Of a stretch of 64,000 nucleotides of DNA, positions 8,698 to 17,689 are shown one piece after another. This DNA is from Neobacillus bataviensis. GTDB lineage: Bacteria > Bacillota > Bacilli > Bacillales_B > DSM-18226. How positions within the stretch are numbered: position 1 is the stretch's first letter; every line of letters starts with the position of its first letter. The stretch spans positions 62,001 through 126,000 of the forward strand of contig NZ_JAHXYW010000001.1 of assembly GCF_019969725.1 (NCBI RefSeq). The letters are read 5' to 3'. The notes beneath the pieces are model-generated. The model was not told where the DNA came from, did not search any database, and worked only from the letters and a program-made list of their open reading frames with translations. The translations under genes were made by a program, and so were the position numbers.

Positions 8698-9888
8698 TCA
8701 TTTGGCAGACACATATCCAAAATCATAATCAAAACAAACCTGATAAAGCTCCTCTATTTCTTCCCTGCTAGGGACTTTAGGATTGTTCCCAGGGCTGCCG
8801 CTGGCAATAGCATCAGTAGCCATTTTACTAATGAAGCTATCAAATTTCTGTTTATCGATTCCCCATTCTTTCAGGTTAGGAATGTTCAATACCTTGCAAA
8901 GGTGCTTAACAGCGGCGACGGCCACCTCAGCAGCAGCTTCATCCGTCAGGCTCTTATCAGGTTCAAAAATCCTGCCTAAATCTGCTAATCTTTCAATACA
9001 TGTGTCCTTGGAAAATTCTAATACAGCAGGCAGGAGCATGGCATTTGAAAAGCCATGAGGAACATGAAATAGTGCACCAATCGGCCTGGACATACCATGG
9101 ACCAAACATACCGAAGCATTGGAAAAAGCTATACCTGCTTGAAGCGCCCCTAATGACAAGGCTTCCCTTGCATCAATATTTTCTCCATTCTCATAGGCAG
9201 CTACGAGATTATTGACGATTAATTTCATTGCGGATAAAGCCATTTCATCCGTCATTGGATGGGACTTCCTTGAAATATATGCCTCAATGGCATGACTAAG
9301 AGAATCTACACCCGTTGCAGCCGTTACATGCTGCGGCGACGGTACAGTTAGAATGGGATCTACAATGGCAACTGACGGCATAAAGGCTGGCTGTTTTATC
9401 ATCATTTTGACATTATTTGAAGTATTTGTGATAACAGTTACATCTGTCGCCTCCGAACCCGTCCCTGCTGTCGTGGGAATGGCAATATGGGGAACTGGAG
9501 TAACGTCCGCTGCCTTTCCACCGTTCATATAGTCACCAATGTAACCATAATTAGTGGCCAAGACCGCAACGGCTTTTGCTGTGTCAATGCAGCTTCCCCC
9601 ACCAAGGGAAATCACCAAATCACAATTTTCCACTCGAAAAAGCTCCAATGATTCTTCTACAAATTTGTCCGTCGGTTCCGACTTCACACCGAGATAAACT
9701 ACACTCTCAACTTCGTTCTCCGAAAGCATTTCCTGGCAAGTACGCACAAATCCAAGCTGATCGATAATCTCATCGCTGACAATCAGAGCCTTTTTTCCAA
9801 ATTGTGATGCCTGTTTACCAATCTCTTCAAACGCGTTTCTACCATAAATAATCGCTTGTGGCGCTCTAAAGAATTTAAACGTTTCCAA
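8698..9888 (-). CDS. Iron-containing alcohol dehydrogenase
   Basis: A 396-residue group III (iron-type) alcohol dehydrogenase, the usual family length. The N-terminal NAD(P)-binding half carries GGGSCIDTAKA near residue 97 and TTAGTGSEATDV near 138. The metal-binding half has the aspartate/histidine pattern (VDSLSHAIEAY, then HGMSRPIGALFHVPHG). Members reduce aldehydes or oxidise primary alcohols and diols; the substrate cannot be read from sequence. It is a single gene, with a terminator downstream and a dyad upstream at 9918-9949 that may be its operator. Confidence 0.93.
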   Translation of the reverse strand: METFKFFRAPQAIIYGRNAFEEIGKQASQFGKKALIVSDEIIDQLGFVRTCQEMLSENEVESVVYLGVKSEPTDKFVEESLELFRVENCDLVISLGGGSCIDTAKAVAVLATNYGYIGDYMNGGKAADVTPVPHIAIPTTAGTGSEATDVTVITNTSNNVKMMIKQPAFMPSVAIVDPILTVPSPQHVTAATGVDSLSHAIEAYISRKSHPMTDEMALSAMKLIVNNLVAAYENGENIDAREALSLGALQAGIAFSNASVCLVHGMSRPIGALFHVPHGFSNAMLLPAVLEFSKDTCIERLADLGRIFEPDKSLTDEAAAEVAVAAVKHLCKVLNIPNLKEWGIDKQKFDSFISKMATDAIASGSPGNNPKVPSREEIEELYQVCFDYDFGYVSAK

Positions 9889-9917
9889 TCAAAGTCACCT
9901 CCCAAAGTCAGCCTATT

Positions 9918-9949
9918 CTATGTAGGCCGGGTTTATGTATGCTACATAG
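9918..9949. promoter_or_regulatory. Inverted repeat upstream of the iron alcohol dehydrogenase
   Basis: CTATGTAG (9918-9925) and CTACATAG (9942-9949) are perfect eight-base arms 24 bp apart start-to-start, with a further ACATAG half-site at 9954-9959. The spacing of about two helical turns suits a dimeric repressor or activator. No regulator gene is adjacent. Confidence 0.45.
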
Positions 9950-10087
9950 GAGAACATAGAAAAAGAAGTTTGAATATTGACCAATATTTACCGATATAGA
10001 ATGTGCTATGAAAGGATTATCAGTAATATGATATTAATATTCTTGATTGACTAGCTTTATATTTTATAAGACTTGGAGATGATCCAT

Positions 10088-10462
10088 ATGAGTCACTTTT
10101 CACCCGTTAACGGATGGCTGCATTATACGAATCGTGCGAAACAATCTCCAGAAATTATGTCAAAAAGACGTGTCGATTTGAGTTATCAAAATGCTTCTGC
10201 AGAGGATCTTGGTCAAGGTTTCAAACGTTATACATGGAGATCTGGAGTTCTGATAAATAGTCGTGATTATTTAGAATTTCGATTAGAAGCACAAGAAAAT
10301 GAAGGCGTTATCAGCGCGGGGTACTTATCTGATCCAATGGAAAATATCTATTCTTTACAAAATGGCCCTATCCAACCGAATGTCATGGTTTTAGTCCTCC
10401 ACAATGCCTCAAATACCGAATCAGCAATTTTCCCTTGGCTCGTGGTTAAGGGGGAGATATAA
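10088..10462 (+). CDS. Uncharacterised 124-residue protein
   Basis: A soluble-looking protein that starts MSHFSPVNGWLHYTN and contains an ISAGYLSDPMENIYSLQNGP stretch. No signal peptide, membrane segment or recognised motif is visible. The ATG at 10088 is chosen because GGAG lies nine bases upstream; the reading frame can be extended only to a TTG that overlaps that site. It is monocistronic and closed by a strong hairpin terminator. I do not recognise the family. Confidence 0.6.
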   Translation: MSHFSPVNGWLHYTNRAKQSPEIMSKRRVDLSYQNASAEDLGQGFKRYTWRSGVLINSRDYLEFRLEAQENEGVISAGYLSDPMENIYSLQNGPIQPNVMVLVLHNASNTESAIFPWLVVKGEI

Positions 10463-10463
10463 A

Positions 10464-10510
10464 TTAAACCTCGTTGAAAAAAGTTACACTTTTTCCAACG
10501 AGGTTTAATT
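10464..10510. terminator. Bidirectional terminator
   Basis: TTAAACCTCGTTGG-type arms (10464-10477 with 10495-10508) form a long stem ending in TTTT. It serves the 10088 gene on the plus strand and the pirin gene on the minus strand. Confidence 0.85.
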
Positions 10511-10535
10511 TTGCTTATTACATATTCTTATGGAG

Positions 10536-11552
10536 TTATCTCTTTTCAATTTTCCCATCTTTATTCCGTGAAAATCTTCCAGAGTCAAGCTCATTGACAG
10601 GATCAAGACGGCCCCATGGCCAGCCCCCGAACTCTGTTCTGCGAAACTCACTAAATGCATTCCGAATCTCCTGTTCGGTTGTCATGACAAAGGGTCCATA
10701 TTGCACAACGGGTTCTTTTATTGGCTCACCTTCAAGAACCAGCACATACCCTTCTTCGGCCCCATTGATAATCTCGGTTTCTTGGTCACCTGCCAGTTTA
10801 ACACGGTGAGAAACTGGAATAACATTTCCATCTATTTTAATTTCATCACCTTGATAAAAATACAAATTTCTATTTAATGTATCTGAAACAGATGGCAGAG
10901 AGAAGGAAGCGTTTGGTTCCATATGAATAAGATAAATACCAACATGGTGGTTTGAGTCCTTGGCCCATGAGGCATTGGTTGGCTCTAAACTAGTTTTCTC
11001 CTGCAATCTTCCTGCAATCAGTTTCACCGTTGTTTTCTTCCCATTTGAACTAACTGACTGAATTTCAGGTATATCTTCATCCCACAGCATCTTATACTCT
11101 GGATCTGCTGATTTATTTTTTGCTGGGAGGTTCAGCCAAATTTGAAAGAGCTCAAGATGGTTCCCTTTATCTTGGTGAACTAGCGGGAACATTTCCGTAT
11201 GCTGACAGCCCTTTCCGGTTGTCAGCCATTGCACATCGCCATTCCCATAGCGCCCCGATGCTCCCATGGAATCAAAATGATCAACAAACCCTTCTAAAAC
11301 CACTGTTACCGTTTCAAACCCACAATGTGGATGCGCAGGGAATCCTGGTACCGTTTTTCCATGATACATCCGAAAGCCGTCACGTAACGTAAAATCTTCA
11401 CCTAGGTTCCTGCCTTCTAAAGAGGTACTTGGCCCCTGCTTTTCATTTCCTGGTGGATAAGCATCTTTATGATACATCGTTGCGAGGAACGGATCCTCTG
11501 TTTGCCAGGGAAAGCCCAGCCTTTGTACTGTTAAAACTTTTTTGTCTGACAT
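10536..11552 (-). CDS. Pirin family protein
   Basis: A 338-residue bicupin of the pirin family. The N-terminal cupin carries the metal-binding region PAHPHCGFETVTVVLEG (about residues 70-86) and HTEMFP further on. Pirins bind iron; some have quercetinase activity and others act as regulatory cofactors. This one is longer than the typical 230-290 residues because of its C-terminal tail. Its ATG follows GGAGG. It lies 30 bp downstream of the IDEAL-domain gene on the same strand with no hairpin between, so the two form an operon preceded by a candidate SaiR-type operator. That suggests a thiol or oxidative stress role (inference). Confidence 0.92.
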   Translation of the reverse strand: MSDKKVLTVQRLGFPWQTEDPFLATMYHKDAYPPGNEKQGPSTSLEGRNLGEDFTLRDGFRMYHGKTVPGFPAHPHCGFETVTVVLEGFVDHFDSMGASGRYGNGDVQWLTTGKGCQHTEMFPLVHQDKGNHLELFQIWLNLPAKNKSADPEYKMLWDEDIPEIQSVSSNGKKTTVKLIAGRLQEKTSLEPTNASWAKDSNHHVGIYLIHMEPNASFSLPSVSDTLNRNLYFYQGDEIKIDGNVIPVSHRVKLAGDQETEIINGAEEGYVLVLEGEPIKEPVVQYGPFVMTTEQEIRNAFSEFRRTEFGGWPWGRLDPVNELDSGRFSRNKDGKIEKR

Positions 11553-11582
11553 AATTTTCCTCCATTTTATTTCGTAAGAGTA

Positions 11583-11900
11583 TTACTCCATAACATGCTG
11601 CATCATTGACTTTAATTCAGAAGAAAGCTTCATAAACCATTCCTTATCCCCTGTTGCTAATGCCAGGTCAATTAAGAATTGAATTTGCGTCTTATTACTA
11701 ACATTAGAAACAGGTAGTGCTTTAACCTGTTTACTTAAAAAAGGAATTGTTTTGCCTATCTTTTTATCATTGTCACTTGTTACGACAGTCACCTTTACTG
11801 CCCCGTCCGGAATATCTGGTAACAGTGAATCAACGTACCCAATGATTAATTCACCATCCAGTGATTCTCCCTTGATCCAGTCACCCGGTTTTAAAAACAT
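11583..11900 (-). CDS. IDEAL-domain small protein
   Basis: A 105-residue protein. The C-terminal 35 residues (about 69-103) match the IDEAL domain seen in Bacillus YpiB-type proteins (FLIDLALATGDKEWFMKLSSEL). The N-terminal 60 residues form a beta-rich segment that resembles a small barrel. The domain's role is poorly known. It is translated from an ATG after AAGGTGATAAGG and is the first gene of a two-gene unit with the pirin gene. Just upstream at 11921-11941 is a near-perfect copy of the dyad found at the saiR-like and spx promoters, pointing to stress control by the neighbouring Rrf2 repressor. Confidence 0.75.
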   Translation of the reverse strand: MFLKPGDWIKGESLDGELIIGYVDSLLPDIPDGAVKVTVVTSDNDKKIGKTIPFLSKQVKALPVSNVSNKTQIQFLIDLALATGDKEWFMKLSSELKSMMQHVME

Positions 11901-11920
11901 ACCTTATCACCTTCACCTAT

Positions 11921-11941
11921 CTGTAATTTTTTTTATTACAT
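11921..11941. promoter_or_regulatory. Candidate Rrf2/SaiR operator upstream of the IDEAL-pirin unit
   Basis: CTGTAA-N9-TTACAt; eleven of the twelve half-site bases match the perfect dyads at 12453-12473 and 13208-13228, and the spacer length is identical. It lies 21 bp upstream of the IDEAL gene start and outside any coding region. Confidence 0.6.
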
Positions 11942-11975
11942 TTCTAATAAAAAAGTTTGCAGCCATAATATTCGG

Positions 11976-12389
11976 TCATAGCCGCTTTCTAACAAGTTCA
12001 ACGACCTCTTTAATGGTATAATCCCTTAAATATTCACCCATATGTTCTTCGGCTCCTAAGAAAATGCTGCAGAGCACTCTTTGCATGTTCGCACCTACAA
12101 TGCATCTTTCATTTGATTCAGGACATTTAGGCTGCAAAGCTCCTTCTGAGGTAATTTTATATATATCCCAAAGATTCACTTCACTTAGATCTAGCGCAAA
12201 CAAAAATCCGCCGCCAGTTCCCTCTTTCGATTTAATGAATCCATGTTTTTTTAACAAACTTAACACTTTTCGAATACGCACCGGATGCACTCCGGCACTT
12301 TCGGAAATAGCATCACTTGTTGACATTCGGTCCGGCTGAAGCGCAAGATAAGTTAAACTGTGAATGGCAAGGGTATAATCACTATTCAT
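11976..12389 (-). CDS. saiR: Rrf2-family transcriptional repressor, SaiR-like
   Basis: About 137 residues from the ATG at 12389, which AAGGAGG precedes closely; the upstream in-frame codons have no such site. The N-terminal winged helix (YTLAIHSLTYLALQP, then HPVRIRKVLSLLKKHGFIKSKEG) is typical of Rrf2 proteins. A C-x6-C-x10-C cluster near residues 88-106 could sense redox state or hold a cluster. In Bacillus anthracis the Rrf2 protein SaiR represses spxA2 and itself. Here an spx gene, a BA3454 gene and this gene are neighbours, and identical dyads overlap both promoters, so the same circuit is likely. The symbol is assigned by context and family, not by alignment. Confidence 0.8.
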   Translation of the reverse strand: MNSDYTLAIHSLTYLALQPDRMSTSDAISESAGVHPVRIRKVLSLLKKHGFIKSKEGTGGGFLFALDLSEVNLWDIYKITSEGALQPKCPESNERCIVGANMQRVLCSIFLGAEEHMGEYLRDYTIKEVVELVRKRL

Positions 12390-12452
12390 GGCTTCCTCCT
12401 TAAAAACACTTAAATGTATTGTCTGCATCTTTATGAAATATTAATCAATGCA

Positions 12453-12486
12453 CTGTAATACTAAACATTACAGATTAACTAGTCAA
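12453..12486 (-). promoter_or_regulatory. Promoter and operator of the SaiR-like gene
   Basis: On the minus strand, -35 TTGACT (12481-12486) and -10 TAGTAT (12458-12463) are 17 bp apart. The perfect dyad CTGTAA-N9-TTACAG (12453-12473) covers the -10 element, as expected for autorepression. Confidence 0.75.
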
Positions 12487-12500
12487 GCATTTTAGCTAGG

Positions 12501-12635
12501 TTATACATTCCATTGTTTTTTGACTTGTTCTTCTGCTAAGCGTTTAATTTTTTTCCAAGTTGTATCTTTTTCCACAATAACATTGGTTTGATAATTACGA
12601 TCTTTATAATGAACTGTTACGAATACTTCAATCAT
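12501..12635 (-). CDS. BA3454-family small stress-response protein
   Basis: A 44-residue protein. It begins MIEVFVTVHYKDRNYQTNVIV and ends EEQVKKQWNV, matching the BA3454 family of short Bacillus stress proteins. It is translated from an ATG with AGGAGG about six bases upstream. It lies 28 bp after the spx gene with no terminator between, so it is probably co-transcribed from the same repressible promoter. The saiR-like gene follows but has its own promoter. No biochemical function is known for the family. Confidence 0.8.
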   Translation of the reverse strand: MIEVFVTVHYKDRNYQTNVIVEKDTTWKKIKRLAEEQVKKQWNV

Positions 12636-12663
12636 TTCTTACTTCCTCCTTTTAAAAAACATA

Positions 12664-13059
12664 TTAATTAGCGAGTCTTTGTAATTCCGTATTCAAAAAT
12701 GTGCGAAGCTTACGGGGCAGAAAGCTGCGGATTTCGTCCTCGTTATACCCTACTTGTAATCGTTTTTCATCTAGGATAATAGGCCTGCGCAACATTTTTG
12801 GGTTCTCAATGATTAATTGATAAAATTCATTAAGCGGCATAGATTCAAGATTTACATTTAATTCCTGGAAAGCCTTTGAGTTAGTCGAAACAATTTCGCT
12901 CGTCCCCTCTTCAGTTAAACGGAGAATCGATTTAATCTCATCGACAGTAAGCGAATTAGATAAAATGTTTCGTTCAATATATTCAATTTGATGCTCTTCA
13001 AGCCAAGCTTTTGCTTTTCGGCAGGATCCACAGCTTGGTGTCGTATACAGAGTTACCAT
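12664..13059 (-). CDS. spx: Spx-family transcriptional regulator (SpxA2-like)
   Basis: 131 residues, exactly the Spx length. It has the redox CxxC switch (Cys10-Gly-Ser-Cys13), an ArsC-like thioredoxin fold, the [21 protein letters not shown] region that contacts RNA polymerase, and the RLAN C-terminus recognised by ClpXP in Bacillus subtilis Spx. Spx binds the alpha subunit C-terminal domain and activates thiol-stress genes when the CxxC is oxidised. The genomic position next to an Rrf2 repressor fits the SpxA2 paralogue of the Bacillus cereus group rather than the main spx locus. The promoter at 13194-13247 carries several TTACAG/CTGTAA half-sites. Confidence 0.93.
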   Translation of the reverse strand: MVTLYTTPSCGSCRKAKAWLEEHQIEYIERNILSNSLTVDEIKSILRLTEEGTSEIVSTNSKAFQELNVNLESMPLNEFYQLIIENPKMLRRPIILDEKRLQVGYNEDEIRSFLPRKLRTFLNTELQRLAN

Positions 13060-13193
13060 ATTTTAATCACTCCTAATATATAATTTGGTAAGCACGCGAG
13101 ACAAACTCTATTTTCATATAGAGTATATACCCGAAAATTTAGTGATAAAACCTGATGCTCAATGCCATATTTTATTAATTGTAATAAAAAACC

Positions 13194-13247
13194 TTACAGT
13201 TTCTATACTGTAAATTTAATCGTTACAGTTAATATTGTCAACTGTAA
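13194..13247 (-). promoter_or_regulatory. spx promoter with multiple Rrf2-type half-sites
   Basis: On the minus strand, -35 TTGACA (13236-13241) and -10 TAAATT (13213-13218) are 17 bp apart. The dyad CTGTAA-N9-TTACAG (13208-13228) covers the -10 and spacer. Two more half-sites flank it (TTACAG at 13194-13199, CTGTAA at 13242-13247), so four half-sites lie in 54 bp, enough for two repressor dimers. The following 13248-13454 stretch holds only one dispersed repeat and nothing else I can identify. Confidence 0.8.
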
Positions 13248-13373
13248 AGTTTTGGTTTGAATTTGTTTTATGTATTAATCACTTTTACTCCAGCTTAAAA
13301 AATTTGCCAAAGCTCTTCTATTCAGGCCACGATAGGAATGAAATATATTCCTAACTGATTACTTATTAACTGG

Positions 13374-13389
13374 CCCGTTTGTTTAATGA
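13374..13389 (+). repeat. CCCGTTTGTTTAA dispersed element, copy 1
   Basis: CCCGTTTGTTTAATGA in the gap between spx and the subtilase gene. The same core recurs at 44247, 56212 and 58227, always on the plus strand and always between genes. Confidence 0.5.
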
Positions 13390-13454
13390 ACTTCAGAAAA
13401 CTGAATAAGAGATTAAGTAAAGCTTAACATGCACCATCTTTTATATAAGAAAAA

Positions 13455-13480
13455 GAAAACCTCACAAATAGGAGGTTTTC
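13455..13480 (-). terminator. Terminator of the secreted subtilase gene
   Basis: GAAAACCTC/GAGGTTTTC arms (13455-13463, 13472-13480) are followed on the minus strand by a U-rich run (TTTTTCTT). It lies 30 bp beyond the subtilase stop. Confidence 0.85.
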
Positions 13481-13509
13481 TCATCAACTTAAAATCGTCA
13501 TTTCCTTTT

Positions 13510-16500
13510 TTACTTTATACCTAGTTCACTTAAAATACTGTCCAATGTAGCTCCCTTATAGAAGGTTCTGGCTTGTGGTGAATTTGCTACAGTTGGATTG
13601 GATAAACCATAGTTTTTCATAATATAATACATATCCTTACTATCAACAATCTTATCGAAGTTTAAATCAGAAGCTGCATTATTTGTACCCCAATTTTTTT
13701 GCATCTCGATGGCATCGAGAACATCAATAACGTCATCTTTATTCACATCCCCAGCCAGTGCAAGGTCCAAGCTATCGCGAACGTATTTTCCAATTAATTC
13801 ACCACGAATGTTGTTAGATAAATAATCGAGCGATTTATACATCGTAAAATGTCCAGGAACATCAACCTTAATCGTGTATGGGTCTTGATCCACTTTAATG
13901 CCGCCAAACGTATATTCTCCTGCTTTTGTGAAATCTGACGGTTCGATTACAGTAGTTCCATCATTTGAAGTTAAAGTGATTTTCGTACCAAGTGTCCTGT
14001 GGTCAATCGATGAAATGGCTTGACCTGAAGCTGGATTTTTTGCTCCTTCTACGTTTACTGCACCAACTAATTTAGATATTTTTGCCTTTACATCAAAAAG
14101 TTCGTTAAAAGTATAAATATTTTCCGTTTCTACATTCGATTGGTCAGTAAAGGACGCATTTTCAGCATAGTATTGTGACATAGCAGTATAATCTTTATCC
14201 AACGATTTCATATCGAAATTAAATAGCTTTAAATCCTCTGGCAATGGTTGATTGCCTAAATAAGTAAACGTAAAGGTATATGCAGTCCCGTAACTATAGG
14301 GTGTTGGTGAAGCCGTAACCGTCACTTGTGCATCACCGTATTGTTTTACGGCATCATTCACCTTTACATTTTCGATCGCAGCCTGTGTATTAATAATTTG
14401 CAGCGTCATTTTCGCTGTTTTCAAATTCTTCATATTGTTGGAACGAACGGAATAGTTAATAGTTTCTCCCGTTTGAATAGAATCTTTATTGGCCTTCAAA
14501 TAAAAATATGGAGTTGTATTTTTCGTAAATGCGATCCTTTTTTCAGAAGTGCCATTGTAAGCAGCATCCAATCCTATAAAACTGACTGGCAATACATCGA
14601 ATTGACTAGAAACTAAAATTTTATCATTATAGTCTCCATTCTTATCAGTTTTAATCGCTCTGCTAGGGTAACCATTGTAAAAAGGTATGACAGAATAATT
14701 CGATGGGTTTACAGGGATACCGTAACTTTTCGTTTCTTCCATTTCAGGATCTTCTACATGTACTTTAAAGTCATACAAAAATTCGCCTTTAGAATTTAGA
14801 TCACTATCACTATATTCAATGACCTTTTGCTCCAATGAATCAAAGCTTGTCGTTACATTTGGAATTCCAAACTCATGCATAAAATCTTGTGATGCTGTGA
14901 AGGTATCTCCCTTCTCATTTTTTCCTATAAGTTTTGCGATATAATGGCCGGGTTTTAAAATTTTCCAGTCCTTGCTGATTGGATTTTTCTTATCGCCGGT
15001 AAATGGATAGTAATAATTACTAATTAATCTCGGAATCTTATAAAGGAAATTTTCATCCATTGTAATGGTATTAAAGGATCCAACAACCCCTAAATCTTCA
15101 CCTGTCTTTGGATCAGCAATGACAACATCCAACGTTTTCATATGTGATTTGATTGCGATTTCAGCATCCATAAACGGATAATAAGCCAAGGAAACTGTTT
15201 TGTTCGTGGAGTATATTGGATTAACTATTTTAAATGTATCGATTCCTTCATTCACTACACGGCCGCCGAAAGGAATTTGGTATTGCTCAGATGGATCATC
15301 ATTGTTTGTAAATAATATATATCCTTCGTATGTTCCTCTTTCTGCGGTTTTAGGTATGTTTAAATCAAATTTGATGTCCCTGTCACTATTTCCGTCCACT
15401 TTTACAGTGTTTGGACCTTCTAATGTCACATTGTTTTGAGCGGCATCCTTTGATCCTCTTAACCCTGTTTGGAATTTTACATCGACGCTGAAGGTTTTAT
15501 TTTGTTTTGTAAGACTTTTTACTGTAATGTGTCTGGAATCGGAAATATCTTCACCGGTATAACCAAATGTTCCAAAGCTAATTCCACCTGTTAAATTCTC
15601 AATTGATTTCTCTTTTCCACTTAGGTTCATAGGAGTTTTATCGTTGACGACAAACTCCATACTCGAGTGTATCGCTTCATACGCATCGACTCGGCCGCTT
15701 CCTGTTTCAAAGACACTATAGTCTTTTGATAATGGGTCAGCCGTATTCATTAGAATCGACTTAACGTCGGCTGGCTGCAGATCCTTATTCGCTTGTAGTA
15801 ATAATGCTGATACACCTGCAACATAAGGTGTTGCCATTGAAGTCCCTGATAAGCGTTCATATGCATAGTTATAATCTTCTGGTTCCGATCCATCAGCCGT
15901 TTTATTATTCATATAAAATGGAACAGTAGAAAGAATGGAAACGCCTGGTGCCGCTACTTCCGGTTTTATTTCATAATTTACCCGGGAAGGACCTCTTGAA
16001 CTAAAACCTGCCAGTTCATCTTCCGCTGTTTTTATTTTTGAATAGTCACCAAAAGTGAAATCTGTTTTACCAGCTTGGATGGCTGCTAAAATATCTTTGC
16101 CTTCTGCATTGGAAACTGAAAATGCCGGAATGGCATCTACCGATTCACCTAAAAATGATTGAATCGCACCCTCTGCTTGGTTCGCTTCATCATTATACAT
16201 AATCACTGCAGCTGCACCATTTGCTTTAGCATTCTTGATTTTATCCAATAAACCGATTGATCCTCGCTTAATAAACGCAATGTTTCCGTTAACGCCTTTC
16301 CCAGTAAATTCACTTGGATTTCCTAGACCAACATTTACAAGTTTATAAGTTTTTCCCTTTAATTGTGTTAAATCATCACTATAGTTTCTTGCAAGCTGTC
16401 TTAATGAATAATCCTTTCCATTTTGAACACCTGCATATTTATAAATATCAATAGCAATGGATGATGCTCCAACCGTCAGCGCTAACGATGCAGCTCCCGG

Positions 16501-17667
16501 TGAGCCGAGTGTATACATCTTATCACCGGTATTCCCGGCAGCTATGACAGCGGTAACTCCATTTAAAACTGCATTATTAACAGCCATAGAAGTTGGATAG
16601 TTCGGGTCATTTATCGAGGCACCTAATGACATATTGATGACATCCATACCATCTTTTACAGCACGATCGATACCTGCGATTACTGCTTCACTTGTACCAC
16701 TGCCGTATGGTCCAAGGACACGATAACCATAAATATCGGCCTCAGGTGCAGCTCCTGTCATTTTATATTCACTATTTGCTGTGCCACGGCCCGCAATGAT
16801 CCCCGAAACATGCGTCCCATGTTCTGTATAGTAAGCACGGCCGCTATTTAATTCTGGCTTTCCTGATTTTTTCCAATTACTGTATGTTGTTTCCATCGGG
16901 TCGCTATCATTGTCGACGAAATCATATCCGCCTTTATATGCATTCTTTAAGTCAGGGTGGTTATAATCGATTCCTGTATCAATTACCCCAACCTTGATTC
17001 CCTTGCCCGTGAAACCTTCAGCATGTAAACGATCTAGTCCATCATATGGAGTATAATTCGCAACGCCGCTTTGCTCTTCTTTTGATTGATCGTTAACCAC
17101 ATCTTGAACAGGGTCAATTGTAAAGGTTTCATTACTCCAAACGCTTTTAACAGCATTTGATTTTAATAGATTCTTAATTTGGTTAGCAGGCAGACTTAAA
17201 GAAACACCATTGAAAGCATGTTTATATGAGTGATTTATTTTAACATCTACCTTTTTATTATTTTCATCAGTCAATTGTTGAACATCTTGGGTAAACATTT
17301 CATGATCTTGGTCAACCAAGTTTGCTGCTTCAGTCTCAGATAGTTGTTTACCTTGTGCACGGGCAATCGTTTGAGCAACCTTAGGAGGCTTATTCTTAAA
17401 TTCAACGATAACAGTTGTTTCGTTTGTAGAGGTTAAATCAACCTCCGATGAAAGTTGTAACCCCGTTTCTTGATTCGTTGAAATTATTTGCAGTGCTGCT
17501 CTTTGTTCTGGTGTTAAGCTGGCAAGCACTTCCTCCGTCTTCGGATAATAACTCGCCGCTTTGGAAACAAAAGGTACTTGTCCAATAGAACCTAAAATAA
17601 AACTGGTTGATAGAGCAGCCACCGTTAAGCTTTTGGCAATTTTACCTTTTTTAGCTTTTTTCCCCAT
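13510..17667 (-). CDS. Secreted S8 subtilisin-like protease with PA insert and dockerin-like tail
   Basis: 1385 residues. A signal peptide (about 1-38, ending SKAASYY) is followed by an I9-type propeptide (about 84-185). The subtilase domain has catalytic Asp230 (DTGID), His283 (EHGTH) and Ser610 (GTSMATP), with a protease-associated insert at about 430-545. Large beta-rich modules follow. At 1306-1356 two EF-hand-like repeats (DVNKDDVIDVLD and DLNFDKIVDSKD) look like a type I dockerin. The layout resembles the Vpr/C5a-peptidase-like group. No cohesin gene is visible, so the dockerin may bind calcium for folding or anchor to an unknown partner. It is monocistronic with its own terminator. A 13-bp inverted repeat lies in its upstream region. 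Confidence 0.92.
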   Translation of the reverse strand: MGKKAKKGKIAKSLTVAALSTSFILGSIGQVPFVSKAASYYPKTEEVLASLTPEQRAALQIISTNQETGLQLSSEVDLTSTNETTVIVEFKNKPPKVAQTIARAQGKQLSETEAANLVDQDHEMFTQDVQQLTDENNKKVDVKINHSYKHAFNGVSLSLPANQIKNLLKSNAVKSVWSNETFTIDPVQDVVNDQSKEEQSGVANYTPYDGLDRLHAEGFTGKGIKVGVIDTGIDYNHPDLKNAYKGGYDFVDNDSDPMETTYSNWKKSGKPELNSGRAYYTEHGTHVSGIIAGRGTANSEYKMTGAAPEADIYGYRVLGPYGSGTSEAVIAGIDRAVKDGMDVINMSLGASINDPNYPTSMAVNNAVLNGVTAVIAAGNTGDKMYTLGSPGAASLALTVGASSIAIDIYKYAGVQNGKDYSLRQLARNYSDDLTQLKGKTYKLVNVGLGNPSEFTGKGVNGNIAFIKRGSIGLLDKIKNAKANGAAAVIMYNDEANQAEGAIQSFLGESVDAIPAFSVSNAEGKDILAAIQAGKTDFTFGDYSKIKTAEDELAGFSSRGPSRVNYEIKPEVAAPGVSILSTVPFYMNNKTADGSEPEDYNYAYERLSGTSMATPYVAGVSALLLQANKDLQPADVKSILMNTADPLSKDYSVFETGSGRVDAYEAIHSSMEFVVNDKTPMNLSGKEKSIENLTGGISFGTFGYTGEDISDSRHITVKSLTKQNKTFSVDVKFQTGLRGSKDAAQNNVTLEGPNTVKVDGNSDRDIKFDLNIPKTAERGTYEGYILFTNNDDPSEQYQIPFGGRVVNEGIDTFKIVNPIYSTNKTVSLAYYPFMDAEIAIKSHMKTLDVVIADPKTGEDLGVVGSFNTITMDENFLYKIPRLISNYYYPFTGDKKNPISKDWKILKPGHYIAKLIGKNEKGDTFTASQDFMHEFGIPNVTTSFDSLEQKVIEYSDSDLNSKGEFLYDFKVHVEDPEMEETKSYGIPVNPSNYSVIPFYNGYPSRAIKTDKNGDYNDKILVSSQFDVLPVSFIGLDAAYNGTSEKRIAFTKNTTPYFYLKANKDSIQTGETINYSVRSNNMKNLKTAKMTLQIINTQAAIENVKVNDAVKQYGDAQVTVTASPTPYSYGTAYTFTFTYLGNQPLPEDLKLFNFDMKSLDKDYTAMSQYYAENASFTDQSNVETENIYTFNELFDVKAKISKLVGAVNVEGAKNPASGQAISSIDHRTLGTKITLTSNDGTTVIEPSDFTKAGEYTFGGIKVDQDPYTIKVDVPGHFTMYKSLDYLSNNIRGELIGKYVRDSLDLALAGDVNKDDVIDVLDAIEMQKNWGTNNAASDLNFDKIVDSKDMYYIMKNYGLSNPTVANSPQARTFYKGATLDSILSELGIK

Positions 17668-17689
17668 GTTTAGACCTCCATATCTCTAT

